Positions 41,884 to 49,991 of a DNA stretch of 64,000 bases are shown here, piece after piece. The notes beneath the pieces are model-generated. The model searched no databases and was not told where the DNA came from. It saw nothing but the letters and a program-made list of their open reading frames with translations. Origin of the DNA: Verrucomicrobia bacterium S94 (lineage in GTDB: Bacteria > Verrucomicrobiota > Kiritimatiellia > Kiritimatiellales > Pontiellaceae); assembly GCA_004299845.1 (NCBI GenBank), contig CP036201.1, forward strand, positions 2,294,001-2,358,000, read 5' to 3'. Within the stretch, counting starts at the first letter, position 1. Each line of letters begins with the position of its first letter. Made by a program: the position numbers and the translations under genes.

Positions 41884-41993
41884 TTCGAACCAGTGGGTGG
41901 AACCTACGCATAAAACGTCCGCAGTTTTAACGTTTCAGCGCATACATCCAAACCACTCTCCACCCTCTGCGAGGCTCACCCGTAACGTTAGGC
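41884..41993 (+). other. attC: attC of c59, unusually long
   Basis: R'' TTCGAAC, R' GTTAGGC (41987), 110 nt. It holds an extended middle (TTTCAGCGCATACATCC and CCACTCTCCACC) not found in the other attC sites. Confidence 0.75.
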
Positions 41994-42006
41994 AAGGAAA
42001 AATATA

Positions 42007-42420
42007 ATGATCAAAAACCTATTCATCATCACCATGATTTGTGCTTTTGCCACAGCTTGCTCCACAACAAAGGAAGAGACTCAAACGGCAGAACCAATTC
42101 CTGAAAAGAAACTCCAGAAGGAACCAATTCCAGAGGCGTTATCAGCGGAATTATTAACCCAAATTCAAAAAACCAATTTTGACATTTCTGTTTCGGAGCA
42201 ATCCCTTTCCCCTAATGGCAGTTTGATTTTAGTTTTAGAGGAAAATGAAATTTTCACACAGGGAGCGACAATCAAAATCCCCAAGGAGTCACTCAAAGAA
42301 TTAAGTGGCGTATTTTATAAATTGAAAACAGTAGTGAGCATTTCATCTAAAAACGGAAAAGGTAAGATCAAGTCACTACAGTTTACTGATGAAACTAAAG
42401 TTGCGGTAGCATACGAATAA
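42007..42420 (+). CDS. c60: lipoprotein of unknown function
   Basis: 137 residues: signal with lipobox ATAC (Cys at 18), a Pro/Glu/Lys-rich linker with a doubled EPIPE motif, then a small beta-rich domain (LSPNGSLILVLEENEIF). GCAAGGAAAAATATA lies ahead of the start. No family recognised. Confidence 0.68.
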   Translation: MIKNLFIITMICAFATACSTTKEETQTAEPIPEKKLQKEPIPEALSAELLTQIQKTNFDISVSEQSLSPNGSLILVLEENEIFTQGATIKIPKESLKELSGVFYKLKTVVSISSKNGKGKIKSLQFTDETKVAVAYE

Positions 42421-42424
42421 ACAA

Positions 42425-42514
42425 GCCTAACCAGCGAGTGGACCCTACCGTGAAAACGCCTGTTTGATTCGGTCAAAGTTTATGGTCACGGGCGGGTCAC
42501 TCGTAACGTTGGAA
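42425..42514 (+). other. attC: attC of c60
   Basis: R'' GCCTAAC, R' GTTGGAA (42508); arms GCGAGTGGACCCTACCGTG and CACGGGCGGGTCACTCG. Confidence 0.8.
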
Positions 42515-42747
42515 CAACTCACTTAGGTGCATGGAATTTAATGAAACCTGATTTGCAGACAATTCACCGGACAACCTGCTCTGCAACGGACTTCCTGCTA
42601 TGCTCGGACAACCTGCAATGAATCGTAGAAAACCTGAAATACTGACTTGCTCAAAACAGAGTCTTTTCCAACCAGTGGTTCGAGTTTACGGTGGCCGACG
42701 CCTATTGATTAAGTAAAGTTTATGTTCACCGAAACTCACCCATTAAC
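42508..42747 (+). repeat. c61: cassette R
   Basis: Same sequence as c41 (s1 TCTGCAA, s2 TATGCT, s3 AATGAAT). Confidence 0.9.
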
Positions 42748-42987
42748 GTTGGAACAACTCACTTGGGTGCATGGAATTTAATGAAATCAGATTTGCATAC
42801 AATTCACCGGACAACCTGCTTTTCACCGGACTTCCTGCTGTGCCCGGACAACCTGCAGAGAAACGTAGAAAACCTGAGATACTAACTTGCTCAAAACAGA
42901 GTCTTTTCCAACCAGTGGTTCGAGTTTACGGTGGCCGACGCCTGTTGATTAAGTGAAGTTTATGTTCACCGAAACTCACCCATTAAC
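42748..42987 (+). repeat. c62: cassette R
   Basis: s1 TTTTCAC, s2 TGTGCC, s3 AGAGAAA; point changes TTGCATACAATTC and ACTAACTTGC; open frame. Confidence 0.9.
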
Positions 42988-43007
42988 GTTCTGCACTAAA
43001 AGATAAA

Positions 43008-43358
43008 ATGAGATTATCTCCTAAGAAATATTGCGTAAGCGTAGCGGTTCAAATCGTAATCTCCCTTGGCATTGCTTTTCTCTGCCTTGCTTTAGCCTGC
43101 CTGTTTGTCGCTGACTTCAGTGACTTTTTCTCATACTTCTGGGATCCATACCTCCCGGTTGCTTGGTGGACTCTTAACCTCATTCCATCAGTAGAAATGG
43201 GACCACAAGTGATAAACATTGTATTTGGTATCCGAATTATATGGACCCTTGCTATTGCTTTGTTCTCTGGAAAGAATCTCAAGCTGGCATTAATACTCGA
43301 AACAACCCTCTCGGTAATCAGTTCACTGATTTATATGTTTCAGGCGTTTTGTATGTAG
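43008..43358 (+). CDS. c63: membrane protein of unknown function
   Basis: 116 residues with an N-terminal hydrophobic segment (VAVQIVISLGIAFLCLALA, about 12-34), a middle amphipathic part (WDPYLPVAWWTLN) and two further hydrophobic stretches near 70-85 and 92-112. No family recognised. Confidence 0.65.
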   Translation: MRLSPKKYCVSVAVQIVISLGIAFLCLALACLFVADFSDFFSYFWDPYLPVAWWTLNLIPSVEMGPQVINIVFGIRIIWTLAIALFSGKNLKLALILETTLSVISSLIYMFQAFCM

Positions 43359-43368
43359 ATAAAAATGG

Positions 43369-43457
43369 GCAGAACCAGTGGGTGGAGCCTACGGTGGCCG
43401 ACGCCAATTGAATAAGCAAAGTTTGTGAGCACCGGCGGCTCACCCATAACGTTCGCT
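43369..43457 (+). other. attC: attC of c63
   Basis: R'' GCAGAAC, R' GTTCGCT (43451); arms GTGGGTGGAGCC and GGCGGCTCACCC, as in the S cassettes. Confidence 0.8.
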
Positions 43458-43466
43458 ACTGATAAA

Positions 43467-43688
43467 ATGAAAGAAGACAATTGGTCAGAACATCCAGAAT
43501 TGAATCGTTCAGTAAATTGGAACAAATCAAATATCCAATGCATCATCGGCACAGCAAAGGTCGGTGACAACACATGGGTAATTAGAATGAATGATTTTCC
43601 AGATGAACCATTCCATTCCTTAATCATCAATAATCAGGAAGTGATCCATTTTAATGATTGGCCTGAATTTTGGAACAAACCTAAATAA
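43467..43688 (+). CDS. c64: unknown 73-residue protein
   Basis: MKEDNWSEHPELNRSVNWN... Soluble, Trp/Asn-rich, with the central strand pattern WVIRMNDFPDEPFHSLIINN. It looks like a compact small domain. No family recognised. The open frame upstream of 43467 is attC and has no start signal. Confidence 0.6.
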   Translation: MKEDNWSEHPELNRSVNWNKSNIQCIIGTAKVGDNTWVIRMNDFPDEPFHSLIINNQEVIHFNDWPEFWNKPK

Positions 43689-43697
43689 CTAAAAATC

Positions 43698-43785
43698 AGC
43701 GAACCAGCTCATAGACCCTACTTGGACAACGCCCGGTTTTGGAGGCAACGTTTAATTCCCAAGCGGGTCATGAGTAACGTTAGGC
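43698..43785 (+). other. attC: attC of c64
   Basis: R'' AGCGAAC, R' GTTAGGC (43779); arms GCTCATAGACCCTACTTGG and CCAAGCGGGTCATGAG. Confidence 0.8.
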
Positions 43786-43805
43786 ATCATAAAATAAGGA
43801 CAAAT

Positions 43806-44237
43806 ATGAATTCGTATCTATATCCCACGGAACCAGGCTGGTTTCCAGCAGAACTAGAAAAATGGAAATCATCAGGCAAGCGTTATTTTTGTTTCCCATT
43901 TTTGTGGCATGAACCACACACTCTTCCTTCAGATCAAACCAAGGAATTTTGGCTTTATCTATATTATGCTCAAGGCAGAACAGGTGAAGGAGAACTCCAG
44001 CGTGTTGTTCAGTTTCGAGCAAAAGTCGTTGAGACATCACGAGAGGAAATAGAAGGAAATGACATTCATTTGCTCTTTAATCCTGAAGCAAAAATGTATT
44101 TCAAGTGCGATATCGTTGAGGAAATAAAATCTATAGAGGGGAAATTTTTAACGGATGCAGATTTTCAGCATATTGAGGGAAAAAATTTATTATCAACAAT
44201 TCGGAAATCAGTGGCACCAATTATCCGAAATACGTAA
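43806..44237 (+). CDS. c65: unknown protein, C-terminus cut by IS66
   Basis: 143 residues (MNSYLYPTEPGWFPAEL...). AATAAGGACAAAT precedes the ATG. The natural end lies past the IS66: joining across the 8-bp duplication restores IIRNTPMITVQKTMYLLND with a stop just before the attC. The insertion removes only about 13 residues, so the protein may still fold. Contains aromatic-rich stretches (RYFCFPFLWHE, FWLYLYYAQGR). No family recognised. Confidence 0.65.
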   Translation: MNSYLYPTEPGWFPAELEKWKSSGKRYFCFPFLWHEPHTLPSDQTKEFWLYLYYAQGRTGEGELQRVVQFRAKVVETSREEIEGNDIHLLFNPEAKMYFKCDIVEEIKSIEGKFLTDADFQHIEGKNLLSTIRKSVAPIIRNT

Positions 44238-44256
44238 GCGTCTTTTGGATCACCCC

Positions 44257-45891
44257 CTATGCAGCCTCGCGAGATGCTGATAAGGTCTTGGATGATGGAG
44301 CAGGTTCGGCGTTTTCCCGGCGCGCCTTCCATTGGGCTGGCGTCCAGTCGGGGGCATCCCGACTGTCCATGGTCGGCAGGGCGTCCAGGACTTCTCTCAG
44401 ATAGTCGGCGGGGTTGATATCGAGTTTGCGACAGGTTTCGACCAGGCTGTAAATGACTGCGCTGGTCTGTCCGGAGTCCGGGCTGCCGAAGAACAGGAAG
44501 TTCTTCTTGCCGATGGCCGTGGGCCGGATGGCATTCTCCACGAGGTTGTTGTCGATTTCCAGGCGGCTGTGATCGACATAATGAGTGAGGCTGTCCCACC
44601 GGCTCAGAGTGTAGCGAATGGCTTCGCCGAGTTTGCTTTTCGGGAGCTGACGTGTCTTTTCTCGCTCCAGAATGGTTTTCAGTTTTTCCAGGATGGGTGA
44701 TGCGTCCTTCTGACGAACTGCGGATCGGTCGAGTTCAGGCGTCTTCCGCAGGTCGGTTTCGATGCGGTAGAGCTTGGCGATGTGTTTGACGATTTTGCGC
44801 GAGATGGAGTCGCCGGCCTCTACGAACTTGCGACGTGCATGGGCCCAGCACCCTGCATGGATGATGGATTCTTTTTCTTCAGTGTGGTCCGGTTTATTCA
44901 ACCAGCATGGATACGCTTCGTAGCCGTCGCTTTGCAGATAGCCGGAAAAATCCGTGAGCATTCCGTCCAGACACTCATTGGCCCGGCTTGCGAACCATTC
45001 GAACAGCGCGCCGACCCCCGGGCTGTGATAAACCCATAGGTATCCGTTAGGACAGTAGTCCTTTTGCTTGTCCTGATGCTTGATAACAGTTTCGTCGGCC
45101 TGAATATATCCACTTTGTCGAATTTCATTTCGAAGGGATTCATAAATCATCGTCAGCCAATTGGCCGTCAGATACATCCAGTTGCCCATCGTTTTCCGAC
45201 TGACTTCGATATCGTACCGATACTTTAAAATCCATTCCTGTCGATACAGGGGAAGATGGTCGCAGTATTTGTTCAGAATAATCTGTGCGATGAGTCCGGC
45301 TGAGGCATAGCTGTTTTGAATCAGTCGCTCCGGGGCCGGGGCAATCACCGGAGCGGCTTCACGATCATCGATCAGGACATATTTTTCGCGGACAATAATA
45401 CGACGAAAGTAACGGGACGGAACCACGTCGAGTTCTTCAACCGTTTCTTCGCCAATTTTCTTATAGAGCTCCGGTTCTTCCTGTACTTCATCCGGAATGA
45501 TCACAACCCGTTCAACAGGCAGATCTTCCGGCACCCGTTCTTTCAGTGGTTTACGTTTCCCGCGACGAGAGTCTTTTGGATCCTCCGGTTGCGGCATCTC
45601 ATCCGCCGACTCTTCGGCCTCCTCCAGCTGCTTCTGCAATGCGTAGAGTTCTTCAAAGGCCAGCTCCATCTGATCCGGACTCAGTTTTTCCGAACTGCGC
45701 CCGAACAGTTTCTTCAGCAGATACTGAACCTTCTCTTCCAGGATTTTTATTTTGGATTTAAGCTGCTCACTTTCGGATTCGAGCGCTTCAAAAGAAGCGC
45801 TCTTCTCCAGCAGCAGATCGAAGTTTTCCCGATTAAAATCCATGGGATGCATTATACCAAAACCCGGCGGAAAATCTGATAGAAACTTCAA
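44257..45891 (-). CDS. tnpC: IS66 transposase TnpC
   Basis: 544 residues: N-terminal Leu-rich coiled coil (LKSKIKILEEKVQYLLKKLF), zinc-finger-like linker, DDE transposase core (YIQADETVIKH, GCWAHARRKF, NNLVENAIRPTAIG) and the C-terminal IS66 segment. The true start may be one of the internal Met codons near 45843-45852. Confidence 0.92.
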   Translation of the reverse strand: MKFLSDFPPGFGIMHPMDFNRENFDLLLEKSASFEALESESEQLKSKIKILEEKVQYLLKKLFGRSSEKLSPDQMELAFEELYALQKQLEEAEESADEMPQPEDPKDSRRGKRKPLKERVPEDLPVERVVIIPDEVQEEPELYKKIGEETVEELDVVPSRYFRRIIVREKYVLIDDREAAPVIAPAPERLIQNSYASAGLIAQIILNKYCDHLPLYRQEWILKYRYDIEVSRKTMGNWMYLTANWLTMIYESLRNEIRQSGYIQADETVIKHQDKQKDYCPNGYLWVYHSPGVGALFEWFASRANECLDGMLTDFSGYLQSDGYEAYPCWLNKPDHTEEKESIIHAGCWAHARRKFVEAGDSISRKIVKHIAKLYRIETDLRKTPELDRSAVRQKDASPILEKLKTILEREKTRQLPKSKLGEAIRYTLSRWDSLTHYVDHSRLEIDNNLVENAIRPTAIGKKNFLFFGSPDSGQTSAVIYSLVETCRKLDINPADYLREVLDALPTMDSRDAPDWTPAQWKARRENAEPAPSSKTLSASREAA

Positions 45892-45894
45892 TAA

Positions 45895-46245
45895 TTATCG
45901 CTGATACCACGGCTTGAGAGAGCCGCGTCTGAGATCCACTCCGTCCAGTAGAAGCGATAGGGATTCCGGGGCAAGCTCCAGCTTTTTATCATCGCCCGTT
46001 ACGCCTTTCGGCCAGGTAAAGCGCCCCTGCTCCAACCGCTTAATCATCACCCACATTCCCGTTCCATCCCAGTAAAGCGATTTGATCAAGGTTCTTCGCC
46101 GGTTCGTAAAAACAAACAACGCCCCGGAACAGGGATCTTCCTTCAGTTGTTCGAGCACAACGGTATGCAACCCGTTAAAACTCTTCCGCAAATCAACCGG
46201 CTCCACGGCAAGAAACACCCGCAGCGATCCTGTTAGGCTCAGCAT
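45895..46245 (-). CDS. tnpB: IS66 accessory protein TnpB
   Basis: 116 residues with the Orf2 signature VEPVDLRKSFNGLHTVV, GALFVFTNRRRTLIKSLYWDG and WVMIKRLEQGRFTWP. Required for IS66 movement, role unclear. Overlaps tnpA by 7 bp. Confidence 0.93.
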   Translation of the reverse strand: MLSLTGSLRVFLAVEPVDLRKSFNGLHTVVLEQLKEDPCSGALFVFTNRRRTLIKSLYWDGTGMWVMIKRLEQGRFTWPKGVTGDDKKLELAPESLSLLLDGVDLRRGSLKPWYQR

Positions 46246-46559
46246 TGTGCAGCCTCACGAAACACTGTCCCCAATGCCGAGGGAGAATCCACCTGCATGC
46301 GAACCTCCACCTGATTGGGGAAACAGACCCGAACTTCCAGTCTCGGAGCAGGCAGATTCACTTGAACTTCCTGCATCGGCGGTGAGTTCTTGCGCTCTTT
46401 TGCGAGCCAGCTGTAGAACGTCTGCAGATTGATCTCGTGCTCCGCACAGAACTTCACCGCCGAAAGGCCGCTCCGATGAAACTGAGCTACGAACTCCTGA
46501 CGAACTGCCGCGCTGCGGTAAACTCGTCTCCGACATGTTTCTTGAGTATTGTTATCCAT
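46239..46559 (-). CDS. tnpA: IS66 accessory protein TnpA
   Basis: 106 residues with a helix-turn-helix (RQEFVAQFHRSGLSAVKFC...INLQTFYSWLAKE), as expected for the IS66 first gene. Overlaps tnpB, typical of translational coupling in this family. Confidence 0.9.
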   Translation of the reverse strand: MDNNTQETCRRRVYRSAAVRQEFVAQFHRSGLSAVKFCAEHEINLQTFYSWLAKERKNSPPMQEVQVNLPAPRLEVRVCFPNQVEVRMQVDSPSALGTVFREAAQC

Positions 46560-46675
46560 GCCGATACCGTATCAGCGAATCGCAAGCCTGACTACGGGGT
46601 CGACGAAGAGACGTTTACCGAAATACTCCAATGATCACAGTTCAAAAGACTATGTATCTACTAAATGACTAATTT

Positions 46676-46763
46676 GCCTAACCAGCGGGTTGACCTTACC
46701 GTGAAAACGCCCGTTGATTAGGTCAAAGTTTATGTGCACGGCAGGTCACCCGTAACGTTAGGC
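46676..46763 (+). other. attC: attC of c65
   Basis: R'' GCCTAAC, R' GTTAGGC (46757); arms GCGGGTTGACCTTACCGTG and CACGGCAGGTCACCCG. Confidence 0.8.
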
Positions 46764-46946
46764 GCGATCTTTTTCCATCTCACGGTGAATGCAGTTTGCA
46801 ACGCGCTTGCAACCAGCCTCGCTTTTCAAAAGACACACAAAATTCCACCCAAGCTTCAGTGAGAAGGCATCCCCGCTCTTATGGATACTCCAGTTTCCCG
46901 CTTCGATATAGCTTCCGTGTTTAGCCTTGTTCCATTTTAACGCCAT
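46758..46946 (-). CDS. c66: unknown 62-residue protein, reverse-oriented
   Basis: MALKWNKAKHGSYIEAGNW... Basic, Trp-containing, with the pattern WSIHKSGDAFSLKLGWNF. GGTGG lies about 7 nt before the ATG at 46946. Its stop codon TAA is part of the attC core junction of the preceding cassette (complement of GTTAGGC). No family recognised. Confidence 0.62.
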   Translation of the reverse strand: MALKWNKAKHGSYIEAGNWSIHKSGDAFSLKLGWNFVCLLKSEAGCKRVANCIHREMEKDRA

Positions 46947-46954
46947 AATAAACC

Positions 46955-47038
46955 ACCTAACCAGTCAATTCAGATTTACGGTGTTTAACACTCGGTTTCG
47001 ATGCCACACCGCAAGGCACCTAAACTGATTTAACAAAA
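46955..47038 (+). other. attC: Decayed attC inside c66
   Basis: R'' ACCTAAC and arms GTCAATTCAGATTTACGG and CACCTAAACTGATTTAAC form an attC-like palindrome, but the right core reads AACAAAAC where AACGTTAG is expected. The GTT cleavage triplet is lost, so this site should be dead. An intact attC follows immediately. Confidence 0.65.
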
Positions 47039-47039
47039 C

Positions 47040-47126
47040 ACCTAACCAGAGGTTCGAGCCTACCGTGAAAACGCCTGTCGATACGGCCAACGTCATTTGC
47101 ACGGCGGCTCATCCTTAACGTTGGAA
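47040..47126 (+). other. attC: Active-type attC closing c66
   Basis: R'' ACCTAAC, R' GTTGGAA (47120); arms GAGGTTCGAGCCTACCGTG and CACGGCGGCTCATCC. Confidence 0.8.
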
Positions 47127-47360
47127 CAACTCACTTAGGTGCATAAAAATTTAATGAAATCAGATTTGCAGACAATTCACCGGACAACCTGCTCAGCAGC
47201 GGACTTCCTGCTGTGCCCGGACAACCTGCAATGAATCGTAGAAAACCTGAGATACTGACTTGCTCAAAACAGAGTCTTTTCCAACCAGTGGTTCGAGTTT
47301 ACGGTGGCCGACGCCTGTTGATTAAGTGAAGTTTATGTTCACCGAAACTCACCCATTAAC
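47120..47360 (+). repeat. c67: cassette R
   Basis: s1 TCAGCAG, s2 TGTGCC, s3 AATGAAT; leader TTAGGTGCATAAAAATTTAA, 241 bp. Confidence 0.9.
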
Positions 47361-47376
47361 GTTCGCTAAATAAAAT

Positions 47377-47985
47377 ATGAAAAAATGGCTCATAGGTTGT
47401 TCGATCCCAATACTGATAATCATCGGATTAGTCGTAGCATTCTTCGCATGGCTAATCAACATGTCCTCATATTATGTAGAAGCGTACAAACCAGAGAGCA
47501 GTGTTATTTCAAAGAATCAAGATGAACTTCATCATCGCTTCACAACATTTGAGTATGAGGACGCCAACATTCATCTGGAGTGGTACACATACGATAATCA
47601 AAAAATAAATGTTGCTCCATATAAGCTGTTTGTCGTTGTAGAGCCAAAGTCCGAGGAACTAAAAAAGGTGAATATCACCAGCATATCAATTTCATCCAGC
47701 CTTGGTGAAATTTATGAATTCTCCCCTTCAACCCAATGGCCAACAGTTCTGAACGTCACAAATGTAGACAGACGAGTTTCCCACACATTTGAACCTGGAT
47801 TCATGTTCAAGTTTGAAGAGAAAGAGGAAATCTCAACTCAGGTAGAATTTGAAATAAAGACCAAAGATAAAGTACGGAAAGAAACCATCGATATAAAATG
47901 GGTTCCAATCCGAGTAAAGCACGCAGCACCAATAGTAAAAAACAGCGAACCAGAGGTTGGACTTTACGGTGAAAACGCCTGTTAA
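47377..47985 (+). CDS. c68: membrane-anchored protein of unknown function
   Basis: 202 residues: one N-terminal membrane helix (IPILIIIGLVVAFFAWLIN, about 10-29) followed by a beta-rich domain probably outside the inner membrane (IHLEWYTYDNQKINVAPYKLF). The last 14 residues (SEPEVGLYGENAC) and the stop are attC-encoded and end in an unusual Cys. No family recognised. Confidence 0.68.
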   Translation: MKKWLIGCSIPILIIIGLVVAFFAWLINMSSYYVEAYKPESSVISKNQDELHHRFTTFEYEDANIHLEWYTYDNQKINVAPYKLFVVVEPKSEELKKVNITSISISSSLGEIYEFSPSTQWPTVLNVTNVDRRVSHTFEPGFMFKFEEKEEISTQVEFEIKTKDKVRKETIDIKWVPIRVKHAAPIVKNSEPEVGLYGENAC

Positions 47986-48032
47986 TTCGGTCGATGGTTT
48001 ATGCGCACCGAAAGTCACCCATAACGTTAGGG
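47944..48032 (+). other. attC: attC of c68, core split by IS5
   Basis: R'' AGCGAAC, R' GTTAGGG (48026). The IS5 begins at the fifth base of the core. The original core was probably GTTAGCA, rebuilt by joining across the TA duplication. Confidence 0.75.
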
Positions 48033-48861
48033 CCTGTTAACACTTATGCTTGCAATATAAAACAAGTCTGGTACTATCTTTATATGAAAATAACCGAAGC
48101 CCAGTACGACAAAATCGCCCATGTGTTGCCGGTGCAGCGAGGCAACGTAACTCTTTCCAATATCGAGGTTTTAAACGCCATTCTCTATGTGGCCGAGCAC
48201 GGCTGCAAGTGGCGCGGACTCCCCTCTCGCTTTGGAAACTGGCACACCATTTACACCCGCATGAACCGCTGGGCAAAAAAAGGCGTTCTCGCAAACGTGT
48301 TCGATGAACTGCAGAAACAGCAGCTCGTGAAGATCAACCTTGAAGCGGTGTCCATCGACAGCACCTCGATCAAGGTGCATCCCGACGGAACCGGCGCATT
48401 AAAAAAAACGGCAAACAATCCATAGGAAAGTCCCGTGGTGGCTGGACTACCAAGATCCATTTGATCGCCGCCAACGCCCGGATCGCACTGGATTTCTCCC
48501 TTTCCCCGGGACAAGCCGGTGATGGTCCGGAAGGTCGTAAACTACTGGCCAGCTGGGGCGAGGATCGCCCTGAAGGCATTTGCAATGTATTGATGGATAA
48601 GGCCTACGAAGGAGATGAAACCCGGCAGCTGGTGTTCGATCTTGACCTCACTCCCGTTGTGCCGCCCAAGGCCAATCGACTTGAACCTTGGGAATACGAC
48701 AAGGAAATGTACAAGCGGCGCAATGAAGTGGAGCGCCTGTTCCGCCGCTTAAAAGGATTCCGTCGAATCTTCTCCCGCTTCGAGAAACTCGACGTAATGT
48801 TCTGTGCGTTCATCCACTTCGCCCTGACTGTGGACATGCTTCCGTTGTGTTAACACGCCCT
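48030..48861 (+). mobile_element. IS5-family (IS427-like) insertion sequence
   Basis: 832 bp. Ends GGGCCTGTTAACAC and (complement) GGGCGTGTTAACAC. The flanks share TA (48028 and 48862), the short duplication of the IS427 group. It is inserted in the attC core of c68. Confidence 0.88.
48084..48853 (+). CDS. IS5/IS427 transposase in two frames (programmed frameshift)
   Basis: The first frame (48084-48425) covers the N-terminal DUF4096-type part (LNAILYVAEHGCKWRGLPSRFGNW) and the first catalytic Asp (VSIDSTSIKVH). The second (to 48853) covers GGWTTKIHLIAANARI, MDKAYEGDE and the Glu in RRNEVERLFRRLKGFRR. They join by slipping on the A8 tract near 48400 (GALKK then NGKQSIGKSRGG), as is usual in this group. 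The full product would be about 256 residues. Confidence 0.9.
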
Positions 48862-48877
48862 AGCATGAGATAAAAAA

Positions 48878-49522
48878 ATGGACTTAACCAAAACACTCAT
48901 AACCATAGCCTGCAGTTCTGTCACAGCGGCTTTGATAACGCTATTTTTTCAGAACAAACATTATAAAGGAAATCTCATCGAAAAATGGATTTCCGATTTG
49001 AGAAATGAATTAGCTCACTTACTTGGCCATGTGGAGGAATATCGTTTACTGGGAAACATGACCCCTCTTTCGAGTGATGTGCGACATCAGATTCATGCAC
49101 GTAAACAAAAAATCCATCTTTTACTGAATGACAATAAAGATCAGGAAGAGATAGCCAAACTTGTCGATGAACTTATTCAAAAAGTAGATCAAGGCGCAGT
49201 ATTCCAAGATGTCTCCGACATAGAAGATGATCTCATGGAAAAGTCGAGATTACTACTCAGGCAGGAATGGCATAATATTTCCCGTTTCAATGGGTTAGAT
49301 ATCACTTTAAAAATTATTGCACCAATCTCACTATTTCTTTGGTTGGGTTTCTATATTCTGGATCAAAAACTATGTGGCGTAATATCTGATGCTGTGGCCT
49401 CTGGCTCAAAAACCTACGGGGAAACTTATGGGCCTCTTTCTTTTTGGAAACCCATAATTTTTTGGTGTTCCTTTGGAGTTACAACCCTTATGGCAACTAT
49501 CAACTTAGTTAAAATAAAATGA
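48878..49522 (+). CDS. c69: membrane protein with central helical domain
   Basis: 214 residues: N-terminal hydrophobic segment (LITIACSSVTAALITLFF), a cytoplasmic-looking helical domain (residues 30-140; ISDLRNELAHLLGHVEEY, EEIAKLVDELIQKVDQG), then two C-terminal hydrophobic segments (LKIIAPISLFLWLGFYIL and PIIFWCSFGVTTLMATI). No family recognised. The IS5 lies directly upstream, so its expression may now depend on the IS. Confidence 0.68.
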   Translation: MDLTKTLITIACSSVTAALITLFFQNKHYKGNLIEKWISDLRNELAHLLGHVEEYRLLGNMTPLSSDVRHQIHARKQKIHLLLNDNKDQEEIAKLVDELIQKVDQGAVFQDVSDIEDDLMEKSRLLLRQEWHNISRFNGLDITLKIIAPISLFLWLGFYILDQKLCGVISDAVASGSKTYGETYGPLSFWKPIIFWCSFGVTTLMATINLVKIK

Positions 49523-49610
49523 TGCTAACCAGAGGCTTGACCTTACCGTGAAAACGCCCGTCGATCCGGTCGAAGTTTATGTGCACGGCAGGTCAGCCTT
49601 AACGTTCATA
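49523..49610 (+). other. attC: attC of c69, core interrupted by IS110
   Basis: R'' TGCTAAC, then arms GAGGCTTGACC and GGTCAGCCTTAACGT. Right after AACGT the sequence becomes IS110 (TCATATGG...). The other half of the core (TGGAAC) appears at 51355. Confidence 0.75.
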
Positions 49611-49991
49611 TGGCTGAAGTTTTGTCAACAGGGCAAAAAAATATAAGACCCACTTTTTTCTCTCTTTGAAAAAGGGCCGGGCGATCGGAATCGGAGGCGG
49701 CCATGGAACCATTATCACAGGGTGATACGGTTGTTACCCGTTTACAGTGTATGCTCATATTCGTGGACTTTTCAATCCGCCCGGCCTCGGCCGGAGCGAA
49801 TGGCACGTTCGTTTAAACAAACGCACTACCGACAGTATCTTTGATCACCGCGGCCTTGTACCCTTAGTCTGGGTATCGAGTGCTGGCCGTACTCAATGAA
49901 GCAGTAGCGACGTAACTCATAACGTTATCAAGGACCGGCCTCTGTATTTCCAGTGAGCACACCTCCGATTCGATCATCTGTAAAATATATA
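49606..49991 (-). ncRNA. Candidate bridge RNA region of the IS110/IS1111 element
   Basis: 386 bp without a credible gene downstream of the transposase. Recently described IS110-family recombinases use a structured non-coding RNA encoded beside the gene to recognise donor and target. The plus strand here contains CTCATAACGTTATC (near 49917), close to attC right ends of the type CTCACCCATAACGTT. That would fit a target-binding guide, but structure has not been computed. The small reverse frame at 49606-49806 looks like chance. Confidence 0.4.

Larger units (their letters stand above)
44234..46618 (-). mobile_element. IS66-family insertion sequence
   Basis: 2385 bp. Terminal repeats GTAAGCGTCT and (complement) GTAAACGTCT. 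The flanks repeat CGAAATAC (44226 and 46619), the 8-bp duplication typical of IS66. It carries the full tnpA-tnpB-tnpC set. Confidence 0.93.

Noticed and set aside
49606-49806. 66-codon minus frame in the IS110 non-coding end
   Set aside because: No ribosome-binding site and no motif; the region fits a structured RNA better.
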